A DNA stretch of 64,000 nt from Sphingomonas sp. UV9 (GTDB lineage: Bacteria; Pseudomonadota; Alphaproteobacteria; Sphingomonadales; Sphingomonadaceae), in NCBI RefSeq assembly GCF_004101245.1, contig NZ_SCIN01000002.1, positions 372,001 through 436,000 on the forward strand. Direction: 5' to 3'. The notes under the pieces were generated by a model, which did not search any database, was not told the DNA's origin, and worked only from the letters and a program-made list of their open reading frames with translations. Position numbers and translations under genes: made by a program. Below, piece after piece: positions 48,021 through 56,844 of the stretch; position 1 is the stretch's first letter; each line of letters starts with the position of its first letter.

Positions 48021-48779
48021 TCATCCTGCTGCCTTCGCCACGCTCAAAGCCGCCGCCAGATCGAGCCGCCCGTCATACAGCGCCCGCCCCGTGATGACCC
48101 CCTCGACGCCGTCGCGCACATGCAAGGCAAGAACGTGGATCTCGGCGATCCCCTTGACCCCACCGCTGGCGATCACCGGGATGTCGACCGAGCGCGCCAG
48201 ATCGACGGTGGCCTCGACGTTGCACCCCTTCAGCATCCCGTCGCGCCCGACATCGGTGAAAAGCAGAGACGCCACGCCCGCATCCTCGAACCGCCGCGCA
48301 AGGTCGGTCGCGCTGGTGGTCGACACGTCGGCCCAGCCCTTGGTCGCGACCATGCCGTCCTTCGCGTCGACCGCGACGACGATGCCGCCGGGGAAATCCT
48401 TCGCTACGCCGCGCACGAACTCGGGGTCCTCCAGCGCCGCCGTCCCGATCACGACGCGCGACACGCCCAGATCGAACCAGCCCTCGACGCTCGCCCGCGT
48501 GCGGATCCCGCCGCCGAGCTGCACATGCCCCGGAAACTGCGCAACGATCGCGCGCACCGCGTCGCCATTGACCGACGCCCCCGCAAACGCGCCGTCGAGA
48601 TCGACCACGTGCAGATGCTCCGCGCCCGCGTCCGCGAACAGCATCGCCTGCGCCGCGGGGTCGTCGCCGTACACGGTCGCCCGGTCCATATCGCCCTCGG
48701 CGAGCCGCACGACCTGACCCGCCTTCAGGTCGATCGCGGGGAAAACGATGAGAGGTGCGGGGGTATTCAAGGCTTCCAC
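48021..48779 (-). CDS. hisA: ProFAR isomerase
   Basis: 252 residues from GTG 48779 (or 249 from TTG 48770, which makes a TTGA overlap with hisH). FPAIDLKAGQ (D17) and LFTDVGRDGM carry the two catalytic aspartates; GGGIRTRASVEG and SGGVKGIAEI bind the phosphates. It isomerises ProFAR to PRFAR (fourth step). The gene ends in ...SVAKAAG exactly where the nested palindrome begins. Confidence 0.95.
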   Translation of the reverse strand: MEALNTPAPLIVFPAIDLKAGQVVRLAEGDMDRATVYGDDPAAQAMLFADAGAEHLHVVDLDGAFAGASVNGDAVRAIVAQFPGHVQLGGGIRTRASVEGWFDLGVSRVVIGTAALEDPEFVRGVAKDFPGGIVVAVDAKDGMVATKGWADVSTTSATDLARRFEDAGVASLLFTDVGRDGMLKGCNVEATVDLARSVDIPVIASGGVKGIAEIHVLALHVRDGVEGVITGRALYDGRLDLAAALSVAKAAG

Positions 48780-49372
48780 TCCAGGAATCGTTCGAGAAAG
48801 GCGAGGCCGTAGCGCTGGCTCTTCTCGGGATGAAATTGCGCGCCGATCATCGTGTCGCGACCGATCGCCGCGGTTACCGCGCCGGCGTGCTCGGTGGTGG
48901 CGAGTACGTCGGCGCCTTCAAAGGCGAAGCTGTGCAGGAAATACGCCTCGCCCGGCTCGATCAGCGGGTGTGCGGTCGTGGGGACGACATCGTTCCAGCC
49001 CATATGCGGCACCTTCGCGTCGCTGCTGCCCGGATTGAGCCGCCGCACGCGCCCGGCGATCCAGCCGAGCCCGGCATGCGTGCCCATTTCCTCGCCCGCC
49101 TCGGCCATCAGCTGCATGCCGACGCAGATGCCGAGAAACGGCATACCCTCGTCGCGCACGCGCCGGTTCAACGCCTCGACCATCCCCGGCACCGCGCGCA
49201 ATGCCGCGGCGCAGGCGCCGTATGCGCCGACGCCGGGCAGGACGATCCGCTCCGCCCTGGCGACGACGTCAGCGTCCGCGGTAACGATCAGGTCGGTGCA
49301 GCCCGCGGTGCGCAGCGCGTTCTCGACCGAATGGAGATTGCCCGCGCCGTAATCGATCAGGGCTAGCGTCAC
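48767..49372 (-). CDS. hisH: Imidazole glycerol phosphate synthase, glutamine amidotransferase subunit
   Basis: 201 residues. Nucleophile C83 in LGICVGMQL and the His-Glu pair H181, E183 in QFHPEKSQ form the class I glutaminase triad. [12 protein letters not shown] is the glycine-rich loop. It supplies ammonia to HisF. GTG 49372 overlaps the hisB stop by four bases (GTGA). Upstream in-frame residues would be unrelated to the family, so this start is firm. Its end overlaps hisA. Confidence 0.96.
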   Translation of the reverse strand: MTLALIDYGAGNLHSVENALRTAGCTDLIVTADADVVARAERIVLPGVGAYGACAAALRAVPGMVEALNRRVRDEGMPFLGICVGMQLMAEAGEEMGTHAGLGWIAGRVRRLNPGSSDAKVPHMGWNDVVPTTAHPLIEPGEAYFLHSFAFEGADVLATTEHAGAVTAAIGRDTMIGAQFHPEKSQRYGLAFLERFLEWKP

Positions 49373-49956
49373 AAAATCCCCTTGGTCGACGGGATCGCGT
49401 CGGCCTTGCGCGGGTCGATCTCGATCGCGGTGCGCAGCGCGCGGGCGACGCCCTTGAACGCGGCCTCGGCGATGTGGTGGTTGTTCGTCCCGTACAGCGT
49501 CTCGACGTGCAGCGTGATGCCGGCGGCCTGCGCAAAGCTGTGAAAGAAATGCGCGAACATCTCGGTATCCATGCCGCCGAGCCGCGTCTGCGAGAACAGG
49601 TCCTTCCACACCAGCCACGGCCGCCCGGAAATATCCAGCGCTACCCGCGTCAGCGTCTCGTCCATCGGCGACAGCGCGTCGCCGTAGCGGCGGATGCCGC
49701 GCTTGTCGCCGAGCGCCTGCGCGAACGCCTGGCCGATCGCGATGCCGGTATCCTCGACGGTGTGATGCTCGTCGATGTGCAGGTCGCCCTTGGTGCGGAC
49801 GTGCAGGTCGATCAGCGAATGCCGCGACAATTGTTCGAGCATGTGATCGAAGAAACCGACGCCGGTTTCGACGTCATAGATGCCAGTCCCGTCGAGGGTG
49901 ACGGTGACGTCGATCGCCGTCTCGGCGGTGGAGCGGGAAATCGTGGCGGTGCGCAT
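49369..49956 (-). CDS. hisB: Imidazoleglycerol-phosphate dehydratase
   Basis: 195 residues, a single-domain HisB (no phosphatase fusion). Mn2+-binding motifs: DIDVTV...[37 protein letters not shown] and [17 protein letters not shown] again in [12 protein letters not shown]. It dehydrates imidazole glycerol phosphate (sixth step). ATG 49956 starts the family-like [13 protein letters not shown] and has GGAG six bases upstream; ATG or TTG starts further left (50004, 50022) would add ~16-22 residues. It is the first gene of the operon, divergent from sspB across 71 bases. Confidence 0.95.
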   Translation of the reverse strand: MRTATISRSTAETAIDVTVTLDGTGIYDVETGVGFFDHMLEQLSRHSLIDLHVRTKGDLHIDEHHTVEDTGIAIGQAFAQALGDKRGIRRYGDALSPMDETLTRVALDISGRPWLVWKDLFSQTRLGGMDTEMFAHFFHSFAQAAGITLHVETLYGTNNHHIAEAAFKGVARALRTAIEIDPRKADAIPSTKGIL

Positions 49957-50027
49957 TCCGACTCCCATAACGTGCGCCACGGCGCATGCAATCTTGACCG
50001 GCATCCGAATACCGCTACCCAAGGGGG

Positions 50028-50513
50028 ATGAGCGATGGACTGCCCGATAGCCTGATTCCGTACGACGAGATCGTGCAAGAAGCCCTGCGTGCCGTGGTCG
50101 GCCGCGTGCTCGGTTCGGTCGCGGAGGCCGGCGGGCTTCCCGGCGAGCATCATTTCTACATCACCTTCAAGACGCAGGCGCCCGGCGTCGACATCCCCAA
50201 GCGGCTGATCGAGCGGTTTCCGGACGAGATGACGATCGTCATGCAGAACCGCTATTGGGACCTGATCGTCGACGACGAGCGCTTCTCGATCGGCCTCTCG
50301 TTCAATCAGGTCCCGTCGAAGCTGGTCATCCCGTATTCGGCGATCACCGCGTTCCAGGACCCGGCGGTCAGCTTCGAACTGCGCTTCCAGGCGCAGGAAG
50401 GCGCCGATGACGGCCTCGGCGAGCATGACCCGGCCGAAAACGACGGCCCGACCGCGGTGCCGATCGAAGACGGCTCGAACGTCGTCGCGGTGGATTTCAA
50501 GCGGAAGAAGTAA
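50028..50513 (+). CDS. sspB: ClpXP adaptor SspB, alphaproteobacterial type
   Basis: 161 residues. [18 protein letters not shown] opens the helix and [18 protein letters not shown] ... [20 protein letters not shown] is the fold that binds ssrA tags; it acts as a dimer. The C-terminal [11 protein letters not shown] after an acidic linker resembles the ClpX-binding tail. It delivers ssrA-tagged and other proteins to ClpXP. ATG 50028, with GGGGG just upstream, is a firm start. Ends before a 22-base perfect palindrome and a terminator. Confidence 0.94.
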   Translation: MSDGLPDSLIPYDEIVQEALRAVVGRVLGSVAEAGGLPGEHHFYITFKTQAPGVDIPKRLIERFPDEMTIVMQNRYWDLIVDDERFSIGLSFNQVPSKLVIPYSAITAFQDPAVSFELRFQAQEGADDGLGEHDPAENDGPTAVPIEDGSNVVAVDFKRKK

Positions 50514-50523
50514 GCTGGAGCGA

Positions 50524-50545
50524 GGCGATCAGCATGCTGATCGCC
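50524..50545. other. 22-base perfect palindrome downstream of sspB
   Basis: GGCGATCAGCA followed by its exact inverse TGCTGATCGCC, with no loop, 11 bases after the sspB stop. Possible dimer-binding site or cruciform. A second GC-rich imperfect palindrome lies at ~50570. Confidence 0.8.
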
Positions 50546-50593
50546 GGTCGCACAGCGACGCGAACGGCCGGCCGACGCGCACCGCGCGGTCGA

Positions 50594-50626
50594 CGACATG
50601 GGATTTACTCCCATGTCGGCCTTTTT
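50594..50626 (+). terminator. Rho-independent terminator
   Basis: Stem CGACATGGGA / TCCCATGTCG with a five-base TTTAC loop, followed by GCCTTTTTCT. Terminates sspB about 80 bases after its stop codon. Confidence 0.9.
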
Positions 50627-50629
50627 CTA

Positions 50630-50727
50630 CGTCACCCCGGACTTGTTCCGGGGTCCACCTGTCAGCAAATTCCACGAGCGGTAAGTTCGCGGAACGGTGG
50701 ATGCCGGAACAAGCCCGGCATGACGGA
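50630..50727. repeat. Palindromic intergenic repeat, family C
   Basis: GTCACCCCGGACTTGTTCCG and the inverted partner GCCGGAACAAGCCCGGCATG with a ~40-base centre. Its right end is 12 bases before the fumC start. The right half recurs at 23803-23897. Confidence 0.85.
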
Positions 50728-50738
50728 GTAGGTAGGAT

Positions 50739-52145
50739 ATGACCCAGAACCATACCGAAACCACCCGCACAGAAACCGACACGATCGGCCCGATCGAAGT
50801 CCCCATCGCCGCATACTGGGGCGCGCAGACCGAACGCAGCATCGAGAATTTCCCCTTCGGCACCCGCGAACGCATGCCGATCGAGATCGTCCACGCATTG
50901 GCGCTCGTCAAACAGGCCGCCGCCCGCGTGAACCGGTCGCACGGCCTAGACCCGAACATCGCCGACGCGATCGAGTCCGCCGCGCAGGAGATCATCGACG
51001 GCAAGCTCGACGACCAGTTCCCGCTCGTCATCTGGCAGACCGGCAGCGGCACGCAGTCGAACATGAACGTCAACGAGGTCATCTCCGGCCGCGCCAACGA
51101 GGTCCTCACCGGCACCCGCGGCGGCAAGTCCCCGGTCCACCCCAACGATCACGTCAACATGAGCCAGTCGTCCAACGACAGCTTCCCGACCGCGCTCCAC
51201 ATCGCCGCCTCGCTCGCCGCCACGCGGAAACTGCGCCCCGCGCTCGACCGGCTCGAGGCCGCGCTGCAGACCAAGGCGGACGCCTGGACCGACATCGTCA
51301 AGATCGGCCGCACGCACCTTCAGGACGCGACCCCGTTGACGCTGGGGCAAGAGTTCGGCGCCTACGCCAACCAGGTCTATCGCTGCGGTCGTCGCATCGA
51401 GCCCGGCATCACCAACGGCACCAACCGCCTCGCGCAAGGCGGCACCGCGGTCGGCACCGGCCTCAACGCGCCCAAGGGGTTCGCGGAGGATTTCTGCAAA
51501 GCCGTCTCCGACCTGACCGGCCACCCGTTCCTGCCCGCCGAAAACAGCTTCGAGGCGCTCGCGTCGAACGACCCGCTCGTCCATTTGTCGGGCACGCTCA
51601 ACACGCTGGCGGTGGCGCTGACCAAGATCGCCAACGACATCCGCCTGCTGGGCTCCGGCCCGCGCTGCGGCTTCGGCGAGATCGACCTCCCCGCGAACGA
51701 ACCCGGCAGCTCGATCATGCCCGGCAAGGTGAACCCCACGCAGTGCGAGATGCTGACGATGGTCGCCGGGCAGGTGATGGGCAACCACGTCGCGGTCACC
51801 GTCGGCGGCATGCAGGGCCATCTCGAGCTGAACGTGTTCAAGCCGCTGATCGGCGCCAACGTGCTGCGATCGATCGACCTGCTCGCGACCGCGATGGATG
51901 GATTCGCGGCACGCTGCGTCGACGGCATCGAGCCCAATCGCGACCGCATCACCGAGCTCCTCGATCGCTCGCTGATGCTGGTGACCGCCCTCGCCCCCGA
52001 GATCGGCTACGACGCCGCCGCTAAGATCGCCAAGCACGCGCATGCCGAGGGGCTGACGCTGAAGGAGGCCGGCCTCGCGCTGGGCCTGGTCGATGCGGAG
52101 ACTTTCGACCGAGTCGTCAAACCCGAATCGATGCTCGGCCGATAA
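50739..52145 (+). CDS. fumC: Fumarate hydratase class II
   Basis: 468 residues. The fumarase/aspartase signature [13 protein letters not shown] is at ~325-338, [14 protein letters not shown] at ~100 and [16 protein letters not shown] at ~190 provide the other active-site regions (QTGSGTQ-S and HLQDATP). It is the Fe-independent, heat-stable class II hydratase of the TCA cycle. ATG 50739 is the start, although the preceding base composition is unusual because of the repeat; the N-terminus [22 protein letters not shown] is slightly extended. Ends 21 bases before a family G repeat. Confidence 0.95.
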   Translation: MTQNHTETTRTETDTIGPIEVPIAAYWGAQTERSIENFPFGTRERMPIEIVHALALVKQAAARVNRSHGLDPNIADAIESAAQEIIDGKLDDQFPLVIWQTGSGTQSNMNVNEVISGRANEVLTGTRGGKSPVHPNDHVNMSQSSNDSFPTALHIAASLAATRKLRPALDRLEAALQTKADAWTDIVKIGRTHLQDATPLTLGQEFGAYANQVYRCGRRIEPGITNGTNRLAQGGTAVGTGLNAPKGFAEDFCKAVSDLTGHPFLPAENSFEALASNDPLVHLSGTLNTLAVALTKIANDIRLLGSGPRCGFGEIDLPANEPGSSIMPGKVNPTQCEMLTMVAGQVMGNHVAVTVGGMQGHLELNVFKPLIGANVLRSIDLLATAMDGFAARCVDGIEPNRDRITELLDRSLMLVTALAPEIGYDAAAKIAKHAHAEGLTLKEAGLALGLVDAETFDRVVKPESMLGR

Positions 52146-52168
52146 AGCTCACTTCTACGTCCCAAATC

Positions 52169-52238
52169 CGTTCGTGCTGAGCGAAGTCGAACCATACCCG
52201 CTTGGGGCACACCCTACGACTTCGCCCAGGGCGAACGG
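52169..52238. repeat. Palindromic intergenic repeat, family G
   Basis: CCGTTCGTGCTGAGCGAAGT with inverted partner CTTCGCCCAGGGCGAACGG, 31 bases apart. Twin of 37474-37547. Confidence 0.85.
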
Positions 52239-52322
52239 AAGGGGAGGGGCGGCCGCGGGCACGCAGTCGGGAACCCAAACGCGGTTCGCGCGCTAACCCG
52301 CCAGATACCAAGGAGATATTAC

Positions 52323-52535
52323 GTGGGCGCAACGACCATAGGCGCGCTGATCGGCGCCGGAATCGATTCGATGAGCGGCGACGACGGCAACGCGGACGGC
52401 GCGATCATCGGTGCGATCACCGCCAACGTACTCAAGATCGTCGTGCCGCTGGCCGTGACCTACGCGATCGGCTGGGCGGTGTTGCGCGGTGCCGCGGAAC
52501 TCAAGGACCAGGTTTTCGGGGAGACAGAAGCATGA
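52323..52535 (+). CDS. Small membrane protein, coupled gene 1
   Basis: 70 residues from GTG 52323 with AAGGAG eight bases upstream. Residues 1-30 are Gly/Asp-rich (IGALIGAGIDSMSGDDGNADG) and residues 33-56 (VLKIVVPLAVTYAIGWAVLRGA) are one hydrophobic helix. I do not recognise the family. The stop overlaps the next ATG (ATGA), so both miniproteins are probably made together at a fixed ratio. Confidence 0.75.
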   Translation: MGATTIGALIGAGIDSMSGDDGNADGAIIGAITANVLKIVVPLAVTYAIGWAVLRGAAELKDQVFGETEA

Positions 52536-52732
52536 TCGGACGTATTATCAGTGCATTGGTTGGCCGTGAGATGGGCCGTCGCAACGGTTCGGGCGGCGCT
52601 TCAGGTGCGGTCAAGGGCGTGGTAGCGATGGGCCTGATGCGCCGCATGGGCCCGCTCGGTATGATCCTCGGCGGCGGTTACGCGGCAAAGAAGGCTTATG
52701 ACCGCAACAAGGCCCGCAAGACAGGCTATTGA
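52532..52732 (+). CDS. Small Gly/Met-rich membrane-associated protein, coupled gene 2
   Basis: 66 residues. MIGRIISALVGREMGRR begins with an amphipathic helix, followed by a Gly/Ala-rich stretch (NGSGGASGAVKGVVAMGLMRR) and LGMILGGGYAAKKAYDRNKA, a second hydrophobic-then-basic segment. The GxxxG spacing suggests helix packing in a membrane. No family recognised. ATG 52532 overlaps the previous stop, with no separate ribosome binding site evident. About 80 bases precede gmk. Confidence 0.7.
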   Translation: MIGRIISALVGREMGRRNGSGGASGAVKGVVAMGLMRRMGPLGMILGGGYAAKKAYDRNKARKTGY

Positions 52733-52811
52733 CCCTCTGATCGCCCGACGATCGACACACGCGGGCTGCGGATGGGTTGACGCCCATGCGCAGTCCGCGG
52801 CAAGGGCGCGC

Positions 52812-53462
52812 ATGCCCCACACACTTCCGTCCGACCCACATGGTTTCCGTCGCCGCGGAGTCCTGTTCGTTCTGTCGTCGCCATCCGGTGCCGGCAAGTC
52901 GACGATAGCCCGGAAACTGCTCGCCGACGAGCACGAGCTCGAGATGTCGGTGTCCGTCACTACCCGCGCAATGCGACCGGGCGAAGTCGACGGCAAGGAT
53001 TACCATTTCACCGATCTCGACGGCTTCCGCGACATGGTCGCGAACGACGAGTTCCTCGAATGGGCGCATGTTTTCAACCACCGCTACGGCACGCCCCGCG
53101 CACAGGTCGAGGAGATGCTGGCCGCCGGCAAGGACGTGCTGTTCGACATCGACTGGCAGGGCGCGCAACAGCTGTTCCAGATCGCCGGCGGCGACGTCGT
53201 CCGCGTCTTCATCTTCCCGCCCTCGATGGAGGAACTCCACCGCCGCCTGACCAGCCGCGGCACCGACTCGACCGAAGTCATCGAGGCGCGCATGTCACGC
53301 GCGGCGAACGAGGTCAGCCACTGGGACGGCTATGATTACGTGCTGGTCAACGACGACGTCGACAGCTGCATCCGCGGGGTGAAGACGATCCTGGCGGCGG
53401 AGCGGTTGAAGCGGTCGCGCCAGACCGGGCTGATCGGCTTCATCCGCAGACTGACGCGCTAG
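52812..53462 (+). CDS. gmk: Guanylate kinase
   Basis: 216 residues. P-loop SSPSGAGKST (22-31), GMP-binding SVTTRAMRPGEVDGKDYHF, lid region and Asp-rich DIDWQGAQQL fit Gmk; it phosphorylates GMP to GDP. The start ATG 52812 gives the standard family N-terminus with a short extension; the frame is open to 52698. It is followed by a palindromic repeat and the convergent ATP12 gene. Confidence 0.95.
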   Translation: MPHTLPSDPHGFRRRGVLFVLSSPSGAGKSTIARKLLADEHELEMSVSVTTRAMRPGEVDGKDYHFTDLDGFRDMVANDEFLEWAHVFNHRYGTPRAQVEEMLAAGKDVLFDIDWQGAQQLFQIAGGDVVRVFIFPPSMEELHRRLTSRGTDSTEVIEARMSRAANEVSHWDGYDYVLVNDDVDSCIRGVKTILAAERLKRSRQTGLIGFIRRLTR

Positions 53463-53470
53463 TCCGTTCC

Positions 53471-53557
53471 CCGTCATCCCAGCGAAAGCTGGGATCTCCC
53501 CGTTCCGGGTCGAAGCGCCCACCAACCGGGATACCCCAGCTTCCGCTGGGGTGACGG
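53471..53557. repeat. Palindromic intergenic repeat, family H
   Basis: CCGTCATCCCAGCGAAAGCT and inverted partner CCAGCTTCCGCTGGGGTGAC. It lies between convergent gmk and the ATP12 gene and is the only copy of this family in the window. Confidence 0.8.
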
Positions 53558-53590
53558 ACGGGGGGCGGGACGAGTAGAACGGAACGCGAT

Positions 53591-54271
53591 CTACAGCAGC
53601 CCCAGAAACCGCACCCCGAAATCGAACTCCTTGCGCTTCAATTCCCGCAACTGAGTCGCCTGCCAGTCCTCGCCCCACATCTCGACCGACCAGTCCTCGT
53701 CGATCCCTGCCGCCGCCCAGGCGCGGTCCGCGTCGATCTCGCCCTCGATCAGCGCCAGCCCGATCATCAGCGACCCGGTCAGCGTCACCACCGGCGACAA
53801 CCCCGCCAGCCGGAAATCGTCGTGCGCCGCGACCGCCTCGGACAGCCGCGCGATCGTCGCGGGGGCTTGCGCGATCGGCATCACCCCCGACGTCACCGCG
53901 AACGTCACGTCGTAGCGCGCGCGCGCCCAGCTCAGCAGCGGATCCCACGCCGCCGCCTGTCGCTCGACCAGCAACGGCGGGCCATCGGCGCGGTAGCAGA
54001 GCAGGTCGCTCTCGCCATAGGCCGCCAGCCGCGCGGCGAACTGCGTCGGATCGTTCGCGATCGGATCGGTCGCCGCATTGGCAAGCCCCGTCAGCGGCAT
54101 CGTCCGCGGATCGATCGTTTCGCCGACCGCGCGCCACTCGTCAGCCACTGCCTCGGCCAGCGCATCGGTCGGCAGCGCGAGCGGCCGTCGCCCGGGAGTC
54201 CGCACCGGCTTGCCGTCGAGCGTCACCACCCGGTCGGCATCGATCGCCACGTCTTTCCAGAACCGTTTCAT
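53591..54271 (-). CDS. ATP12 family F1-ATPase assembly chaperone
   Basis: 226 residues. MKRFWKDVAIDADRVVTLDGKPVRTPGRRPLALPT is the conserved ATP12 start and GWxxAGIDEDW-like AWAAAGIDEDWSVEMWGEDWQA the C-terminal block. In mitochondria ATP12 binds the F1 alpha subunit; an equivalent role in alphaproteobacteria is inferred. ATG 54271 overlaps the preceding membrane protein stop by four bases. The operon order is gph, small membrane protein, ATP12. Confidence 0.9.
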   Translation of the reverse strand: MKRFWKDVAIDADRVVTLDGKPVRTPGRRPLALPTDALAEAVADEWRAVGETIDPRTMPLTGLANAATDPIANDPTQFAARLAAYGESDLLCYRADGPPLLVERQAAAWDPLLSWARARYDVTFAVTSGVMPIAQAPATIARLSEAVAAHDDFRLAGLSPVVTLTGSLMIGLALIEGEIDADRAWAAAGIDEDWSVEMWGEDWQATQLRELKRKEFDFGVRFLGLL

Positions 54272-54504
54272 TCGGTTTTCTCGTCCAGGGGGGCGGGTGT
54301 CCGCCAGCGATGCGCCAGACTGCGCGGGACGAGTCCGATCATCGCCATCGCCGACAACACGATCGCCACCCCCAGGATTTTCGGCGCAAAGTCATGCGCG
54401 CGCGCTACCAAAATCAGCCCGAGCAATGCCCCCGCCACGCCTGCCAGCCGTATCCCGACGAGAACCATCCAGCGCCGCTGCGCCAGCTTGTCCGCCGCGG
54501 TCAT
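54268..54504 (-). CDS. Small two-helix membrane protein between gph and ATP12
   Basis: 78 residues with two hydrophobic helices (WMVLVGIRLAGVAGALLGLILVA and ILGVAIVLSAMAMIGLV), basic N-terminus (MTAADKLAQRR). Family not recognised by me; small membrane proteins often sit here in sphingomonads. Its ATG overlaps the gph stop and its stop overlaps the ATP12 start, so all three genes are translated in sequence. Confidence 0.75.
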   Translation of the reverse strand: MTAADKLAQRRWMVLVGIRLAGVAGALLGLILVARAHDFAPKILGVAIVLSAMAMIGLVPRSLAHRWRTPAPLDEKTE

Positions 54505-55172
54505 CGCGGCGCCACCATGTGCAACAGGTCCGGCACCTCGGCTGCAACGCCATCCGCCCCCGCGTCGGACAGTTCGTGCACGTCGTGATACCCCCACGCG
54601 ACCCCGATCGCGCGCGCACCCGCCGCGCGAGCCATCGCCATGTCGAAGCTCGTGTCGCCGATCATCGCGGTCGTCTCCGGCGTCGCGCCCGCCTCTGCGA
54701 TCGCGGCGCACAGCATCGCGGGGTCGGGCTTCGACGGATGCCGGTCGGCGGTCTGCAACGTCACGAATCGGTCGGTGATCCCGTGCGCGGCGAGGATATG
54801 CGCGAGCCCACGGTCGGACTTGCCGGTCGCGACGCCGAGCATCCAGCCGTCCTCGGCCAGTGTCGCCAGCACTTCTGCGATCCCGTCGAACAACGGCTCG
54901 TCGGCCAGCTCGCCACTCGCCCGCATCGCATGGAACGCGCTCTTGTAATCGCTGGCGAGCGAGCGGTGCAGTATGTCGTCCGACCCGGGCAGCAAAATCT
55001 GCATCGCCTCGACGAGACTGAGCCCGACGATCCGCCGAATTGCCGCGCGCGGCGGCGGGATCAGCCGGGCTTTCTCGAACGCCCGCTCGCACGCGACGCA
55101 GATATTCGCCTGGCTATCGACGAGCGTACCGTCGCAATCGAACACGGCGAGCTTGGTTCTGGGGCGGGTCAT
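54501..55172 (-). CDS. gph: HAD family hydrolase, phosphoglycolate phosphatase-like
   Basis: 223 residues. Motif I FDCDGTLVDS, motif II ATGKS, motif III lysine KPDPAML and motif IV GDTSFDMAMARAAG, with the helical cap between motifs I and II (~15-85). This fits phosphoglycolate phosphatase-like HAD-IA enzymes, though other phosphatases share the pattern. It is the first gene of a three-gene translationally coupled group. The adjacent upstream region 55173-55509 is a gene-free spacer with repeats. Confidence 0.88.
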   Translation of the reverse strand: MTRPRTKLAVFDCDGTLVDSQANICVACERAFEKARLIPPPRAAIRRIVGLSLVEAMQILLPGSDDILHRSLASDYKSAFHAMRASGELADEPLFDGIAEVLATLAEDGWMLGVATGKSDRGLAHILAAHGITDRFVTLQTADRHPSKPDPAMLCAAIAEAGATPETTAMIGDTSFDMAMARAAGARAIGVAWGYHDVHELSDAGADGVAAEVPDLLHMVAPR

Positions 55173-55287
55173 GGGATTTCTCGGAAAGACATCGGGACGT
55201 CGTAGATCACGAGGTGCGGAAGGGGAACGTCAAACCGGGGCGCGCCCGGAGCAGGGCGCTAAGCGTTAGCACAAAACCGCAACACCC

Positions 55288-55369
55288 ACGTTCCCCCGCG
55301 GACGCGGGGGCCCAGCTAAGTACCGACAGCGCCCCCGACTCCTGGACCCCCGCCTCCGCGGGGGAACGA
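55288..55369. repeat. Palindromic intergenic repeat, family E
   Basis: ACGTTCCCCCGCGGACGCGG inverted as CCCGCCTCCGCGGGGGAACG, with the CCCAGCTAA core. It lies in the 337-base gene-free stretch 55173-55509. A single CCACCCCGGCGGAGGCCGGG-type arm at 55414-55440 (family B) is also in this stretch; nothing else. Confidence 0.8.
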
Positions 55370-55509
55370 GGAGGGGCGTACCCTGACCACAAACCCTACC
55401 CCGGGGAAGAAGCTCCACCCCGGCGGAGGCCGGGGTGGTGATTCCGCGGATGGTAAGCTCGCAGGGGGTATGCCCGCGAATTGGAAGCCGCGCGGAGGCC
55501 TTCAGCAGA

Positions 55510-56844
55510 TCACCGCGATCCTGGCCCACCCTTGGGCCCACTCCGCGGCCCCGAAGGCCTCCCGGCTCCGCCAGGCTTCCCAGCCCCACCCGGCCGACTC
55601 CGCGGTCCAGCCTTGGCCCCCTCGACCCGAGGCCCACTCCGCGGCGCGCCGAACTTCGACCCAGCCCCGGTCCGCGCGCCACCCGTCTTCGGCGCACCCG
55701 GCTTGGCGCCCGGCTTCTTCTCCTCGACCACGCCACGTCCACGCCGCTCGCCGCGCCGCTCCTTGCGCACCGATTTCGCATGCGCCTTGGCGCGCGACTT
55801 GATCATTTCCTTGGTCGGCGCGGTCTTCTCGTCGAGCACCAGGTCATCGCCCAGCTTCTCTTCGAAGCCCAACTGCTTCAGGCTCTCCGCGAAATGCGTT
55901 GGCAGCTCGGCGGTCACGTCGATCGACCCGCCATCGGGATGATCCACCTTGATGCGCCGCGCATGCAGATGCATCTTCCGCGAGATCCCCCCGGTCAAAA
56001 ACGCCGCCGCGCCGCCATATTTGCCATCGCCGACGATCGGATGACCGATCGCCGCCATGTGGACGCGCAACTGGTGCGTGCGGCCCGTGAACGGCTGCAA
56101 CTCGACCCACGCCGCGCGGTTGCCGGCATGCTCGATCACCCGGTAGCGGGTGCGCGCCGGGGCGCCCTCGGCCTCGTCGACATGCATCTTTTCGCCGCCG
56201 GTGCCGGGTTGCTTGGCGATCGGCAGCTCGATCATGCCGTCCTCGATCGACGGCACGTCGACCACCAGCGCCCAATAGACTTTCCGCGCGGTCCGCCCCG
56301 AAAACGCCTTGGCGAAGAACGCCGCCGCCCGGCTGGTGCGCGCGACCAGCAGCGCGCCGCTGGTATCCTTGTCGAGCCGGTGGACCAGCTTCGGCCGACC
56401 CTCGTTATCGTACTGGAGCGCATCGAGCAGCCCGTCGACATGCTGCGTCGTCTTGGTGCCGCCCTGCGTGGCGAGGCCGGGGGGCTTGTTCAGCACGAAC
56501 GCCTGGAAATCCTTGTGGATCACCATGCCCTGCGCCAGCTCGGTCTCTTCGTCCGACAGGATCACGCGCTCGCGGACGCGCCTGGGCTTGTCGACATCGG
56601 CGGCGGCCTTGTCGGCCTCGGCGGGCGGCACGCGCAGCATCTGGCCCGCAGCGATCCGGTCGCCCGGAGTCGCGCGCGCGCCGTCGACGCGCAGCTGCCC
56701 GGTCCGCGCCCACATCGCCACCGTCGTGTAGCTCGTATCGGGCAAATGCCGCTTGAACCACCGGTCCAGCCGGATGCCGTCATCGTCGAACCCGACGTTG
56801 AATTCGCGAATACCTGTATCGCTATCGTTCTTGCCCGCGGTCAT
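55510..56844 (-). CDS. rluC: Pseudouridine synthase of RluC/RluD type with basic tail
   Basis: 444 residues. The S4 domain is at ~10-75 (DDGIRLDRWFKRHLPD, GQLRVDGARATPGDRI); the catalytic domain has HRLDKDTSG with D158 as the nucleophile and RTHQLRVHMAAIGHPIVGD. It makes pseudouridine in 23S rRNA. Residues ~350-444 form a basic Lys/Arg then Gly/Pro/Ala/Arg-rich tail (KPGAKPGAPKTGGARTGAGS and so on), longer than in E. coli RluC (about 320 residues). ATG 56844 overlaps the crcB stop by four bases. Confidence 0.9.
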   Translation of the reverse strand: MTAGKNDSDTGIREFNVGFDDDGIRLDRWFKRHLPDTSYTTVAMWARTGQLRVDGARATPGDRIAAGQMLRVPPAEADKAAADVDKPRRVRERVILSDEETELAQGMVIHKDFQAFVLNKPPGLATQGGTKTTQHVDGLLDALQYDNEGRPKLVHRLDKDTSGALLVARTSRAAAFFAKAFSGRTARKVYWALVVDVPSIEDGMIELPIAKQPGTGGEKMHVDEAEGAPARTRYRVIEHAGNRAAWVELQPFTGRTHQLRVHMAAIGHPIVGDGKYGGAAAFLTGGISRKMHLHARRIKVDHPDGGSIDVTAELPTHFAESLKQLGFEEKLGDDLVLDEKTAPTKEMIKSRAKAHAKSVRKERRGERRGRGVVEEKKPGAKPGAPKTGGARTGAGSKFGAPRSGPRVEGAKAGPRSRPGGAGKPGGAGRPSGPRSGPKGGPGSR

